6,067 nt of DNA from Planctomycetota bacterium (GTDB lineage Bacteria > Planctomycetota > Planctomycetia > Isosphaerales > Isosphaeraceae): positions 1 to 6,067 of the forward strand of contig JAJYDH010000396.1 of the NCBI GenBank assembly GCA_021777685.1, written 5' to 3'. The notes below the pieces were generated by a model. That model worked only from the letters and a program-made list of their open reading frames with translations. It had not been told where the DNA came from and searched no databases. This document shows positions 1 to 5,109 of the stretch, one piece after another. The number at the start of each line of letters is the position of its first letter. Position 1 is the first letter of the stretch. Made by a program: the position numbers and the translations under genes.

Positions 1-227
1 AGTTCTTCCTGCTCCGCTCCGGCCGGTTCGCGGCCTACGCCGCCAACCTCGCGAGGCTCCCCTGGGCCGAGGGGGCCGTCCTGATCCGGACCAGCACCCG
101 CGAGATCGACCACCCCGACCGCCGGCCCGGTGATAGCTCGACCACGATTCTCCGCCCTGTCGCCCCGTTCCTCGAAGCGGCCCTCGCCGGGCGGATCGGG
201 ACGGTTGAGGATCTGTTCGCACGATAG
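1..227 (+). CDS. C-terminal part of an unrecognised protein (5' end outside window)
   Basis: An open frame whose first full codon is at 3 runs about 74 codons to a TAG at 225-227. It enters from the left edge, so the start and most of the protein are missing. Nearly every codon ends in G or C (for example TTC TTC CTG CTC CGC TCC), as in the neighbouring genes, which supports real coding. The visible stretch starts FFLLRSGRFAAYAANLARLP, contains GAVLIRTSTREIDHP, and ends with a probably helical tail EAALAGRIGTVEDLFAR. I do not recognise the family. It converges on the minus-strand methanofuran operon, with a 298-bp gap full of palindromes between them. Nothing visible ties it functionally to that operon. 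Confidence 0.65.
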   Translation, partial: FFLLRSGRFAAYAANLARLPWAEGAVLIRTSTREIDHPDRRPGDSSTTILRPVAPFLEAALAGRIGTVEDLFAR

Positions 228-301
228 ATCCAGATCCCGAGATCAGACCTTCCGACGACCGGGACACCTTCGGCCCGCTCGCCCGACCCGGCGGCCTGGA
301 G

Positions 302-315
302 TTCGTCCGGACGAA
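302..315. repeat. Perfect 14-bp palindrome
   Basis: TTCGTCCGGACGAA is its own reverse complement, with no spacer. It lies 75 bp past the stop of the left gene and directly abuts the hairpin at 316-331. In this convergent gap it could form part of a transcription-end structure or be a protein binding site. The sequence does not decide between these. Confidence 0.6.
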
Positions 316-335
316 GGCGGGCTGACCCGCCGTTT
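316..335 (+). terminator. Possible terminator hairpin after the left gene
   Basis: GGCGGG (316-321), a CTGA loop and CCCGCC (326-331) form a perfect 6-bp all-GC stem, followed by GTTTC. The stem is strong but the T tract is only three bases, so intrinsic termination would be weak. It is the first of two candidate stop signals for the + strand gene ending at 227. The better one is at 371-394. Confidence 0.35.
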
Positions 336-363
336 CGGATCGCCCATTCAATCACTTCCTGTT

Positions 364-482
364 CTGGAGTGCGGGAGCCTGCTCCCGCTTTTTTCCCGGG
401 AGCTTGCTCCCGGCGGTGGACGGTGGAAAGATCCGGGAGCAAGCTCCCTCCGAGAGAGCGGGAGCAAGCTCCCGCACTCCAG
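364..482. repeat. Nested palindromic intergenic element, four copies of GGGAGC-NN-GCTCCC
   Basis: A 25-bp outer arm at 364-388 (begins CTGGAGTGCGGGAGC) is matched in inverted orientation by 458-482 (ends GCTCCCGCACTCCAG), with 24 of 25 positions pairing. Inside are two further arms, 396-411 and 433-448, that also pair with each other. All four arms carry the 14-base core GGGAGC-NN-GCTCCC, at 373-386 (CT), 398-411 (TT), 435-448 (AA) and 460-473 (AA). Each core is itself a palindrome or near-palindrome, so the DNA can fold as four small hairpins or one long cruciform. It contains no plausible gene. It looks like a REP/MITE-type dispersed intergenic repeat sitting between convergent genes. That it is dispersed in the genome is inference. 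Confidence 0.8.
371..394 (+). terminator. Rho-independent terminator formed by the first repeat copy
   Basis: GCGGGAGC (371-378) and GCTCCCGC (381-388) pair as a GC-rich stem and are followed at once by six T (389-394), the classical layout of an intrinsic terminator reading rightward. With a realistic loop the pairing is GCGGGAG / CTCCCGC closing CCTG or less. It would end transcription from the gene stopping at 227 before it runs antisense into the mfnE-like gene. In the leftward direction the equivalent hairpin (458-475) is not followed by a T run. Confidence 0.55.
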
Positions 483-525
483 AGGCTTCCCCCGCGAACC
501 GGGAAGTTATCGGATCGGCGGTCCT

Positions 526-1125
526 TCACGGGCCCAGGGTCGTCTCGACGGCCGAGCCTTCGCGGAGGTTGAGGTAGGACACGATTGGAACGCCATCGAC
601 CGCCCTCGGGAACACCGGGTCGACCCATCCCATCCGGGCGGCCTCGCCAATCCCCGCGCCGGCCGGCGGCGGGGCGCTCTTGAGGAGCACCAGGCGCGCG
701 GCCCCGAGCCGGACGGCCAGTCGGGCGGCGATCGCGTCGGAGGTCGTGGTCCAGGCGTGGGGCAGGGGGTCCGGCGAGCGGTCGTCGTCGCCGAGGAACC
801 GCCGGGGGGAGAGCAACGGCGTCCGGCCGACGGCCCAGGTCGGCGCGAGCCCGGCGAGGTCCTCGACGACGTCCAGCCCCGGCACCAGACAGGCGAGGAC
901 GCGGGCGGTCAGGTCGAGCGCCCGGAGTGCCAGGGCGTGCGACGGGCCCTCGCCGAGGCCGTGGACGGCGTCGAGGTCGCGGAGGGCGTCGACGACCCGG
1001 CCGCCGCCGCAGACGACGACGACCCGATCGCCCCGATACTCCCCCAGGAACGAGGAGAGCCGGCCGGGAAGCTCGGGCCTGTCGAGCAGGCTCCCGCCGA
1101 CCTTGACGACCACCGGGCCGCTCAT
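526..1125 (-). CDS. mfnE: MfnE-like amino-acid-kinase-fold protein (aminomethylfuran phosphate kinase, methanofuran biosynthesis)
   Basis: This encodes a 199-residue protein of the amino acid kinase fold. In methanogens MfnE uses ATP to phosphorylate (5-(aminomethyl)furan-3-yl)methyl phosphate to the diphosphate, which activates it for joining to the tyramine half of methanofuran. Visible motifs are the N-terminal nucleotide-site strand VVVKVGGS (5-12), a glycine turn CGGG (39-42), TTSDAIAARLA (127-137) and the strand VLLKS (146-150), followed by GWVDP (166-170). The short length fits the archaeal MfnE type rather than full-size aspartokinases, which carry an ACT domain. The start at 1125 is chosen because its ATG overlaps the upstream stop as ATGA and precedes the VKVGGS strand directly. 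A longer in-frame start at 1173 would add 16 arginine-rich residues inside the neighbour. It is the last gene of the operon. Fold is certain; substrate rests on family memory and context. Confidence 0.8.
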   Translation of the reverse strand: MSGPVVVKVGGSLLDRPELPGRLSSFLGEYRGDRVVVVCGGGRVVDALRDLDAVHGLGEGPSHALALRALDLTARVLACLVPGLDVVEDLAGLAPTWAVGRTPLLSPRRFLGDDDRSPDPLPHAWTTTSDAIAARLAVRLGAARLVLLKSAPPPAGAGIGEAARMGWVDPVFPRAVDGVPIVSYLNLREGSAVETTLGP

Positions 1126-2153
1126 CGCGACTCGCCCCGCTCGCGCACGAGTTCGACCAGGGCGTGGGCGCACGCGGCGCTCGACGCGACCGGGCCCCAG
1201 GCCCGCTCCAGCGAGACGACCTCTCCGCCCGGTTCGAGCACCCGGCTTGCCAGCCGGCGCGCCAGGAACTCGCCCGATCCGGCGACGACGGCGTGGCGAG
1301 GCCGGCCGACCGTCGCGCCGGTCGCCCGGATCGCGGCCTCTTCCAGCCGGGCCAGGAGCACGTCGTCGGCGGCCTGGGCGAAGGCGAAGGCATCTTCGGG
1401 GGTGAACCCGTCGCGGTCCGAGCCGATCATCCGCGCGAGGCGGTCGCGGGCGGCGTCGGCGGTCGCCGGGCGGCCGTCGGCGGGGGAGAGGTCCGCCGGG
1501 TCGGACCGGATCTCGCCAAGCGTCAGGTAGACGTCGAGGGTCGTGGCGAACAGCTCGGCGGTCAGGCCGGTCGGCCGCCCCCGGAACGGCAGCTCGCGGG
1601 CCAGCGAGCAGAGCGGCGTGCGCCGGACCCCGGCATAGACCAGCTCGCCCGTCTGGAGCCGCTCGGTGTCGGTCCGCCCCCTGACGGCCGCCCGCCGGTC
1701 GGCCAGCGGGATCAGGTCGGTGGTCGTCGAGCCGATGTCGATCAGGATGCCCGGTCCTTCGGGGATCAGCCGTGCGGCGACGGTCGCCAGCGCCAGCCAG
1801 TTGGCCGCCGCGGCGAGATGCGGCGACCGGCGGATCTCCTCGACTTCATGGAACCGGCCGTCGATCCCCCAGACCAGCGCCGGACGCCCCCCGATCGCCC
1901 CGAGCGTCGCATCGAGGATCGCCCGGACGCCGACGGCCCGGGTCGGGTAGCAGTCGCAAAGCTCGGCCGTCATCGTGACCGCGACCCCATCGAACGCGGG
2001 CAGGGTTTCGAGGAGCGAGGCCAGGTGCTGGATCAGCTCGTCCGGGTGTTTCCAGAGTTCGAACGGCAGGGCTCGCGACTGCCCCGACGAATGCGCGGCC
2101 TTCAGGTTCGCGCCCCCAACGTCGAGGGCCAGCCAGGTGGGGGGGAAGCTCAT
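1122..2153 (-). CDS. mfnF: MfnF-like hydantoinase/oxoprolinase-family protein (H4MPT-linked C1 transfer pathway)
   Basis: This encodes 343 residues of the ASKHA (sugar kinase/actin) fold, in the family usually named 'H4MPT-linked C1 transfer pathway protein'. The family contains MfnF, which condenses aminomethylfuran diphosphate with glutamyl-tyramine to form the methanofuran core. Visible motifs are the first phosphate loop LDVGGANLK (10-18), the family signature MTAELCDCYPTR (61-72), AAANWLALA (116-123 region), the second phosphate loop IDIGSTTTD (138-146), GELVYAGVRRTP (169-180) and the C-terminal adenosine-type turn VVAGSGE (289-295). All key glycines and acidic residues are present, so it should be active. 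The ATG at 2153 is preceded by AAAGGA (2172-2167, minus), a rather long 13 bases away. The gene lies 74 bp downstream of the ATP-grasp gene and its TGA overlaps the mfnE-like ATG. Family assignment is strong; the exact reaction in this organism is inferred. Confidence 0.85.
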   Translation of the reverse strand: MSFPPTWLALDVGGANLKAAHSSGQSRALPFELWKHPDELIQHLASLLETLPAFDGVAVTMTAELCDCYPTRAVGVRAILDATLGAIGGRPALVWGIDGRFHEVEEIRRSPHLAAAANWLALATVAARLIPEGPGILIDIGSTTTDLIPLADRRAAVRGRTDTERLQTGELVYAGVRRTPLCSLARELPFRGRPTGLTAELFATTLDVYLTLGEIRSDPADLSPADGRPATADAARDRLARMIGSDRDGFTPEDAFAFAQAADDVLLARLEEAAIRATGATVGRPRHAVVAGSGEFLARRLASRVLEPGGEVVSLERAWGPVASSAACAHALVELVRERGESR

Positions 2154-2191
2154 GGCGATTCATCCATCCTTTGACAATTCCAGCATGGCCG

Positions 2192-2227
2192 ATGATCGAG
2201 GGACGATCTTGCCATGACCTCGATCAT
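2192..2227 (-). other. Hairpin between the mfnD-like and mfnF-like genes
   Basis: ATGATCGAGG (2192-2201) and CCTCGATCAT (2218-2227) pair perfectly over 10 bp with a 16-base loop. The right arm abuts the stop codon (2228-2230) of the ATP-grasp gene. No T run follows on the minus strand, so it is not a standard terminator. It could stabilise the upstream transcript end or tune expression of the downstream genes. A competing short pairing (CATGGC 2184-2189 with GCCATG 2211-2216) exists. Confidence 0.4.
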
Positions 2228-3265
2228 TCAGTCGAGGAGCATCCCGCCCTCGGCGTCGAAGCTCACGGGCGGGGCGTCATCGGGGATACGGAGCCGGTCG
2301 GGCCATCCTGTCCCTTCGAGCCCGCCCTCAACGGCCGCGAGCCACGCACCGGCGACGGTCCCCGGTCCCAGCAGCCTGAGCAGGCCGACGTAGGAAGTCG
2401 TCGGCCTCGGGTTGATCTCCAGGACGGTCACTCCGGCCCGGGGATCGTCGAGAAAGTCCACCCCGACGAACCCCCGAAGTCCTGGGACCGAGGTTACGGC
2501 CCGCTCCACGGCCGTCAAGTCCACCCCGGCCGGTCCCCCGATCGTCCCCCCTCGATAATGCACCCGCCCCTCGGGATCGACCCCGATTCGCTGGCGACCG
2601 ACGGCGACCAACCAGGCCCGGCCGTCGCGATCGACCAGGTAGCTGGCGCCGCCGGGAACTCCCGATAGGTAGGGCTGGACGATCGCCTTCCGGAGGTCTC
2701 GCAGTCGGGCCGGCGGTCGGGCCGGATCGCGGATGATGAAGGTGTCGAGCGACCCCGCGCCGTCGACCGGCTTGACGATCATCGGGCCGTCCCGGTCGGT
2801 CGGCAATCCTTGCGAGGGATCGACGAGCTGCGTCGGCGGGGTCGGGATGCCGTTGGCTTCGAAGTGGGCGGCGAGCCGGGCCTTGTCGGCGGTCAATTCG
2901 ATGGCCTGTGGATCGGAGCCGAGCGACCGGCCGCCAAGTCTCTCGATCGACCGGGCCAGGTCGGCGAGGATGCCATCGGTCTCCGGGGCGATCGGCGCGG
3001 TATAATCCGCCTCGGCCGCGATCGACTCCCAGGAACGGCCCTCGCGATCGACCACGAGCCGGACATTGGCCCTCAAACCGACCTCCCGAGGCAGGCGAGC
3101 ATCGAGGGTCGCGACCACGCGGACGTCCGGGACGGCGGCGAAGTCATGGACGATCGCCCGGCGCATCGCGGCCCCCTCGGCGGCCCAGGAGGCGGGAAGG
3201 TCCTTGCCCGCGAGCCCTCCGCCGGTGACGTGCTCGAAGACCAGGACCGTGATCGGACCCCTCAT
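2228..3265 (-). CDS. mfnD: MfnD-like ATP-grasp ligase (tyramine/tyrosine-glutamate ligase, methanofuran biosynthesis)
   Basis: This encodes a 345-residue ATP-grasp protein. MfnD of methanogens ligates glutamate to tyramine through a gamma linkage, using ATP. In methylotrophic bacteria the cofactor is reported to contain tyrosine, so the acceptor may differ here. The N-terminus VLVFEHVTGGGL (7-18) is the hallmark of this family. ATP-grasp elements follow in order: TADK (126-129) before the central domain, MIVKPVDGAGS (162-172, nucleotide lysine and glycine loop), IVQPYLSG (195-202), VGVDF (267-271) and the metal-binding EINPRPTTSY (283-292). Everything needed for catalysis seems present. Two in-frame starts exist, at 3274 and 3265. 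I prefer 3265, since GGGG then sits 9 bases upstream and the protein begins just before the first strand. This start lies in the palindrome CATG, shared with the divergent HisA-like gene. It is the first gene of the three-gene minus-strand operon. Confidence 0.8.
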   Translation of the reverse strand: MRGPITVLVFEHVTGGGLAGKDLPASWAAEGAAMRRAIVHDFAAVPDVRVVATLDARLPREVGLRANVRLVVDREGRSWESIAAEADYTAPIAPETDGILADLARSIERLGGRSLGSDPQAIELTADKARLAAHFEANGIPTPPTQLVDPSQGLPTDRDGPMIVKPVDGAGSLDTFIIRDPARPPARLRDLRKAIVQPYLSGVPGGASYLVDRDGRAWLVAVGRQRIGVDPEGRVHYRGGTIGGPAGVDLTAVERAVTSVPGLRGFVGVDFLDDPRAGVTVLEINPRPTTSYVGLLRLLGPGTVAGAWLAAVEGGLEGTGWPDRLRIPDDAPPVSFDAEGGMLLD

Positions 3266-4022
3266 GCGAATCATCCCCGTGCTCGATGTCCGTCGAGGCG
3301 CCGCCGTCCGCGCCAGGGCCGGCGACCGCGCCCATTATGGGCCGCTCCGGAGCGTCTTGCACGAAGGCACCGACCCCGTCGCCCTCGCCAGGGCCGGGCG
3401 CGACGCATGGGGACTGCCCGACCTCTACGTCGCCGACCTCGACGCCATCCTCGGCGAGACATCCGCGAACGCCTCCCTGTTTCGTGCGATCCACAAACTC
3501 GGGCCGACCCTCTGGGCCGACGCCGGGGTCCGAGGCCCGGAAGACGTGCCGGCGCTGGTCGAGGCCGGGGTCGATCGGATCATCGTCGGCCTGGAGACCG
3601 TCCGGGGGCCCGGAGCCCTCGCCGGGATCGTCCAGGAAATCGGGGCCAAGCGGGTCGTCCTCAGCATCGACCTCCACCAAGGACGGCCGATGGTCGACAC
3701 GAGGGCCGCCTGGGGGACGGACGATCCGGCGGCGATCGCATCGCTGGCGATCGAGGCGGGGGTCGTCCGATTCATCCACCTCGACCTGGCCCGAGTCGGG
3801 ACCGGCCGGGGGGTTGAGGTCCCGGCGGTCTTGCCCTCCGAAGGGGTCGAGTGGATCGTCGGAGGCGGGATCGCCGGGATCGAGCAGGTCCGCGAGCTGG
3901 CCCGCGCCGGATTCAACGGCGTGCTCGTCGGGTCGGCCCTCCACGACGGGCGGATCACGGCCGGCGACCTGGAATCGATGAAGCTGATGGGTGACGTGGA
4001 GCGACGCCACCCGTCATCCTAG
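3264..4022 (+). CDS. HisA-related TIM-barrel protein of the C1-cofactor cluster
   Basis: This encodes 252 residues related to the histidine enzyme HisA but belonging to the HisA-like group found beside H4MPT/methanofuran genes, for which I know no firm reaction. The start MRIIPVLDVRRG matches the first strand of HisA, including D8. DLYVADLDAI (53-62), LSIDLHQG (133-140, D136 at the general-acid place), FIHLDLARVGTG (170-181), the loop VGGGIAG (199-205) and VLVGSAL (220-226) follow in the expected order. Differences from HisA are WADAGVR (84-90) instead of GGGIR and VGT (178-180) where HisA has DGT. The open frame extends upstream to 3066, but those residues are low-complexity, read antisense to mfnD, and precede the normal HisA N-terminus, so they are rejected. 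An in-frame GTG at 3249 is possible. There is no gap on either side: start and stop interlock with opposite-strand neighbours, so its promoter must lie inside the mfnD-like gene. Confidence 0.8.
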   Translation: MRIIPVLDVRRGAAVRARAGDRAHYGPLRSVLHEGTDPVALARAGRDAWGLPDLYVADLDAILGETSANASLFRAIHKLGPTLWADAGVRGPEDVPALVEAGVDRIIVGLETVRGPGALAGIVQEIGAKRVVLSIDLHQGRPMVDTRAAWGTDDPAAIASLAIEAGVVRFIHLDLARVGTGRGVEVPAVLPSEGVEWIVGGGIAGIEQVRELARAGFNGVLVGSALHDGRITAGDLESMKLMGDVERRHPSS

Positions 4023-4699
4023 CGGCCGTCGGACCAGTTCACGATCCGGGCGTGGCCGTCCTCGTCGTCGATGTAGTAGACGAGCGGGTGGACGTCGGGC
4101 AGGTGGCGGAGGTTGGACTTCGCGAGCGCCAGCCTCCGGCCGCCGTGGCCGACGGGGGTGAGGTGGAGGACGACCCGGGGGACGCTGTAGAACTCGGGCG
4201 TCCACTCTTCCTTCAGCTCGTCGGTGATGCTCTGCACGGCCACGATGGCGGCCCCCGTGTCCTTGGCGAGGTGGCCGAGGTTGCGCATGACCTCGACGGG
4301 GTTCCGCTCGCACGAAAGGCAGATGTAGGCCGAGAGCGGGTCGAGGATGATCAGGGCGGGGTGGAGCTTCGCCACGTCGTCCTTGTCGATCTCTCGGTCG
4401 ACGGCCCAGATCCGCGAGAGGTCGGCCCCGGCGGCGTCGAGCCGGGGGCGCACGGTGTCGGCCAGGCCGTCGTCGCCGCTGAAGATCACGACATTGGAGG
4501 GGTCGATGTGGGTCTTCATCAGCGGCATCGGCGCGCCCCGGCTGACCCGCGCGGCCAGCTCCAGGGCCAGCGACGACTTGCCGACTCCGGGCTCGCTCTC
4601 CAGGAGCGTCACCTTGCCGAACGGAATGCGACCCTCCCAGAGCCACTTGACCGTCTCGGGCTTGACGTCGGCCAGGCTCGTGAACACGGCGTTGCTCAT
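4019..4699 (-). CDS. Short RepA-like AAA ATPase with degenerate motifs
   Basis: This encodes a 226-residue P-loop ATPase of the RepA-like (AAA_25) group, hexameric helicase-type RecA folds found in replication initiators of some plasmids and as many paralogues in planctomycetes. The N-terminus VKWLWEGRIPFGKVTLLESEPGVGKSSLAL is family-typical in its first part, with Walker A SEPGVGKS (35-42; the usual first glycine is serine). FSGDDGLADTVRPRLDAAG (73-91) and Walker B LIILDPLSAY (116-125) follow. The later family motifs are eroded: the usual HLNK-type sensor reads VQSITD (155-160) and the Ser/Gly-rich AAR segment reads YSVPRVV (171-177). KSNL (194-197) near the end is kept. The ATG at 4699 follows a G6 run ending 4 bases upstream; upstream in-frame residues are not family-like. 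The protein is shorter than most relatives. Its stop interlocks with that of the HisA-like gene. Role unknown; a link to C1 metabolism is not supported. Confidence 0.75.
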   Translation of the reverse strand: MSNAVFTSLADVKPETVKWLWEGRIPFGKVTLLESEPGVGKSSLALELAARVSRGAPMPLMKTHIDPSNVVIFSGDDGLADTVRPRLDAAGADLSRIWAVDREIDKDDVAKLHPALIILDPLSAYICLSCERNPVEVMRNLGHLAKDTGAAIVAVQSITDELKEEWTPEFYSVPRVVLHLTPVGHGGRRLALAKSNLRHLPDVHPLVYYIDDEDGHARIVNWSDGR

Positions 4700-4760
4700 G
4701 ATACCCCCCAGTACGCGCCGCAGGCGGAGAAATCCCCCGGCGCGCTTGACCCGCGAACAT

Positions 4761-4802
4761 CGCCCCGGCGGGGGCGTTCGTCGCCCCCTTCTGGTGATTG
4801 TA
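4761..4802 (-). promoter_or_regulatory. Possible -10 box and structured leader of the ATPase gene
   Basis: On the minus strand TACAAT (4802-4797) is a good -10 hexamer in a region with few A/T-rich candidates, about 100 bases before the ATPase ATG. No convincing -35 lies 16-18 bases upstream. Just after the likely start point GGGGGCG (4788-4782), loop ACGAA and CGCCCCC (4776-4770) form a perfect 7-bp hairpin. The same CGCCCC strand (4776-4771) can instead pair with GGGGCG (4766-4761). The two pairings exclude each other, so the leader could switch between folds, though short GC inverted repeats arise easily by chance here. Confidence 0.3.
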
Positions 4803-4838
4803 GCCGGTCGCGCCGCCCGAGGGTGACTCCTCCCGGTC

Positions 4839-4870
4839 AAAAAGCCGGAATTCAACCGGGGCCGCCCCGG
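4839..4870 (-). terminator. Terminator-like hairpin after the phzF remnant
   Basis: On the minus strand, five bases after the remnant's stop, CCGGGG (4870-4865), loop CGG and CCCCGG (4861-4856) form a perfect 6-bp stem. A run of five T (4843-4839) follows, 12 bases after the stem; a second short CCGG/CCGG pairing (4859-4856 with 4848-4845) brings a stem to within one base of the T run. It is a plausible relic or working terminator that insulates the ATPase gene. The spacing is not ideal. Confidence 0.35.
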
Positions 4871-4875
4871 CCCGA

Positions 4876-5109
4876 TCACCCGATTAGCTCGTTCCGGAGG
4901 ACCGTCACCGCCCGGCCCCCGAGCCGGACGCACTCCCCCTCGACGCGGACCCGGACCACGCCCCCCCGGCTCGACGCCAGGTACGCGACCAGATCCGAAA
5001 GCTGCATCCAGGAGTCGGGCCTCGGGCCGTCCAGGACGCAGACGGCGGCCGGATTCCCCACGAACGGGCGGTCGGCGAAGGCATCAACCCTGACGATGCG
5101 CCGCGGCAT
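4876..5109 (-). pseudogene. phzF-family remnant with large internal deletion
   Basis: The 77-codon frame joins the two ends of a PhzF-family protein (isomerase/epimerase fold, usually about 260-300 residues). Residues 1-36, RRIVRVDAFADRPFVGNPAAVCVLDGP and on to PDSWMQ, match the standard PhzF N-terminus. Residues about 38-75, with ASSRGGVVRVRVEGE (45-59) and VRLGGRAVTVLRNEL (61-75), match the extreme C-terminus, where the family normally ends in a strand such as GGRAVTVLRGEL. The roughly 190-200 residues between are gone, including the SETAF segment with the catalytic glutamate. The fusion falls near residue 36-38 and keeps frame. The start at 5109 fits the family; the in-frame ATG at 5181 adds 24 non-family residues. 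Such a protein could not form the two-lobed fold, so I call it a decayed gene. A deliberate mini-protein is possible but unlikely. Confidence 0.75.

Noticed and set aside
364..482. CRISPR array
   Set aside because: The repeated unit is a 14-base palindrome with irregular 11-23 base gaps in alternating pairing, not regular repeats with unique spacers, and no cas gene is present.
35..1393. 452-codon minus-strand open frame in another phase
   Set aside because: Arg/Pro-rich translation covering the intergenic repeats and the mfnE gene in the wrong frame; no family features.
130..1530. 466-codon + strand open frame opposite mfnE and mfnF
   Set aside because: It is antisense to two genes with clear family motifs, crosses the repeat element, and its translation is low-complexity Arg/Pro/Gly with no recognisable motif. 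Long antisense frames are usual at this GC content.
3066..3263. 66-residue N-terminal extension of the HisA-like protein
   Set aside because: It lies antisense to the mfnD-like gene, is low-complexity, and HisA-type proteins begin right at the IIPVLDV strand.
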